This document shows, one piece after another, positions 63,828-64,000 of a stretch of DNA of 64,000 nt. Position numbers and translations under genes: made by a program. Every line of letters starts with the position of its first letter. Position 1 is the first letter of the stretch. The stretch comes from an uncultured Methylophaga sp. (lineage in GTDB: Bacteria > Pseudomonadota > Gammaproteobacteria > Nitrosococcales > Methylophagaceae). A model generated the notes under the pieces. That model did no database searches, was not told the origin of the DNA, and saw only the letters and a program-made list of their open reading frames with translations. The stretch lies in NCBI GenBank assembly GCA_913055695.1, contig CAJXKF010000003.1, positions 124,001 through 188,000 of the forward strand, written 5' to 3'.

Positions 63828-64000
63828 TTACTGTCGCCAAACCGCAGGCAGATGGGTAGACAGATAATCATAAAGGGCAGTGACTTTCGGGGTGCGTGCA
63901 TAGCGGTCGGTGACACAGAAATAAAACTCCAGCGGTTCTGCCTCAACCTCGACCTGCGGCCCCTGCTCAAACAGCGGTATCAGCTCCCCTTTCTGCAGAT
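63828..64000 (-). CDS. LysR-type regulator, C-terminal fragment at window edge
   Basis: The last about 57 codons of a leftward gene. The peptide LQKGELIPLFEQGPQVEVEAEPLEFYFCVTDRYARTPKV...LYDYLSTHLPAVWRQ looks like the end of the effector domain of a GcvA/TrpI-like LysR protein, where the final strand and helix (RTPKVTALYDYL) are typical. The rest is outside the window, so the target is unknown. Confidence 0.65.
   Translation of the reverse strand, partial: LQKGELIPLFEQGPQVEVEAEPLEFYFCVTDRYARTPKVTALYDYLSTHLPAVWRQ

Overview
This 64-kb window reads as chromosomal DNA of a marine or halophilic methylotrophic gammaproteobacterium, most likely Methylophaga or a close relative. This is inferred from three pqqA genes (cofactor of methanol dehydrogenase), a two-subunit pyruvate carboxylase, a BetT-type choline transporter with several mechanosensitive channels, and the gammaproteobacterial order rpsU-yqeY-dnaG-rpoD. 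Coding density is high. There is no prophage, transposase or CRISPR array. One chemoreceptor remnant is the only clear broken gene.

Layout. 1-2.1 kb: an ankyrin protein divergent from catalase. 2.2-4.2 kb: a patch of small genes with three pqqA copies, a 28-residue Cys-rich ORF, a 95-bp inverted repeat and a gene that seems to start at ATT. 4.2-8.6 kb: LysR regulator and pyruvate carboxylase. 8.6-15.7 kb: Slp lipoprotein, cyclic-di-GMP enzymes, HDOD protein and an orphan MotB-like protein. 15.8-23.9 kb: a ThDP enzyme/aldehyde dehydrogenase pair, esterase, WG-repeat protein, MscS channel and a sigma-54 activator. 24-28.2 kb: thiol peroxidase, an OmpA/TolC-type export pair and a secreted glutathione peroxidase. 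28.4-32.6 kb: BLUF photoreceptor facing an EAL protein, MCP relic, and envelope-stress small proteins including tandem entericidin-like lipoproteins. 32.7-37 kb: pdxH, porin, betT. 37.1-40.4 kb: an unusual pair, an ATP-grasp ligase followed by a 662-residue protein with a possible papain-like Cys/His/Asn arrangement. 40.6-51.3 kb: a CmpX-like channel, tRNA(CAU), rpoD, dnaG, yqeY, rpsU, tsaD, plsY and folate/pterin genes. 51.3-54.9 kb: a lipoprotein, gpsA, secB, grxC, rhodanese and a persulfide-sensor-like ArsR regulator. 55-60.5 kb: gpmI, envC, ctpA, yajL and a double receiver protein. 60.5-64 kb: metR/metE and a partial LysR gene.

How the genes work together. Three themes recur: redox and sulfur defence (KatA, Tpx, secreted Gpx, rhodanese, glutaredoxin, SqrR/BigR-like regulator); cyclic-di-GMP and environmental sensing (two GGDEF proteins, two EAL domains, BLUF, HDOD, double REC); and osmotic or envelope homeostasis (BetT, porin, MscS and CmpX channels, entericidins, DUF883 and holin-like proteins). 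The features most worth follow-up are the ATP-grasp/papain-like pair and the pqqA patch. All assignments come from reading the sequence; no database search was run.
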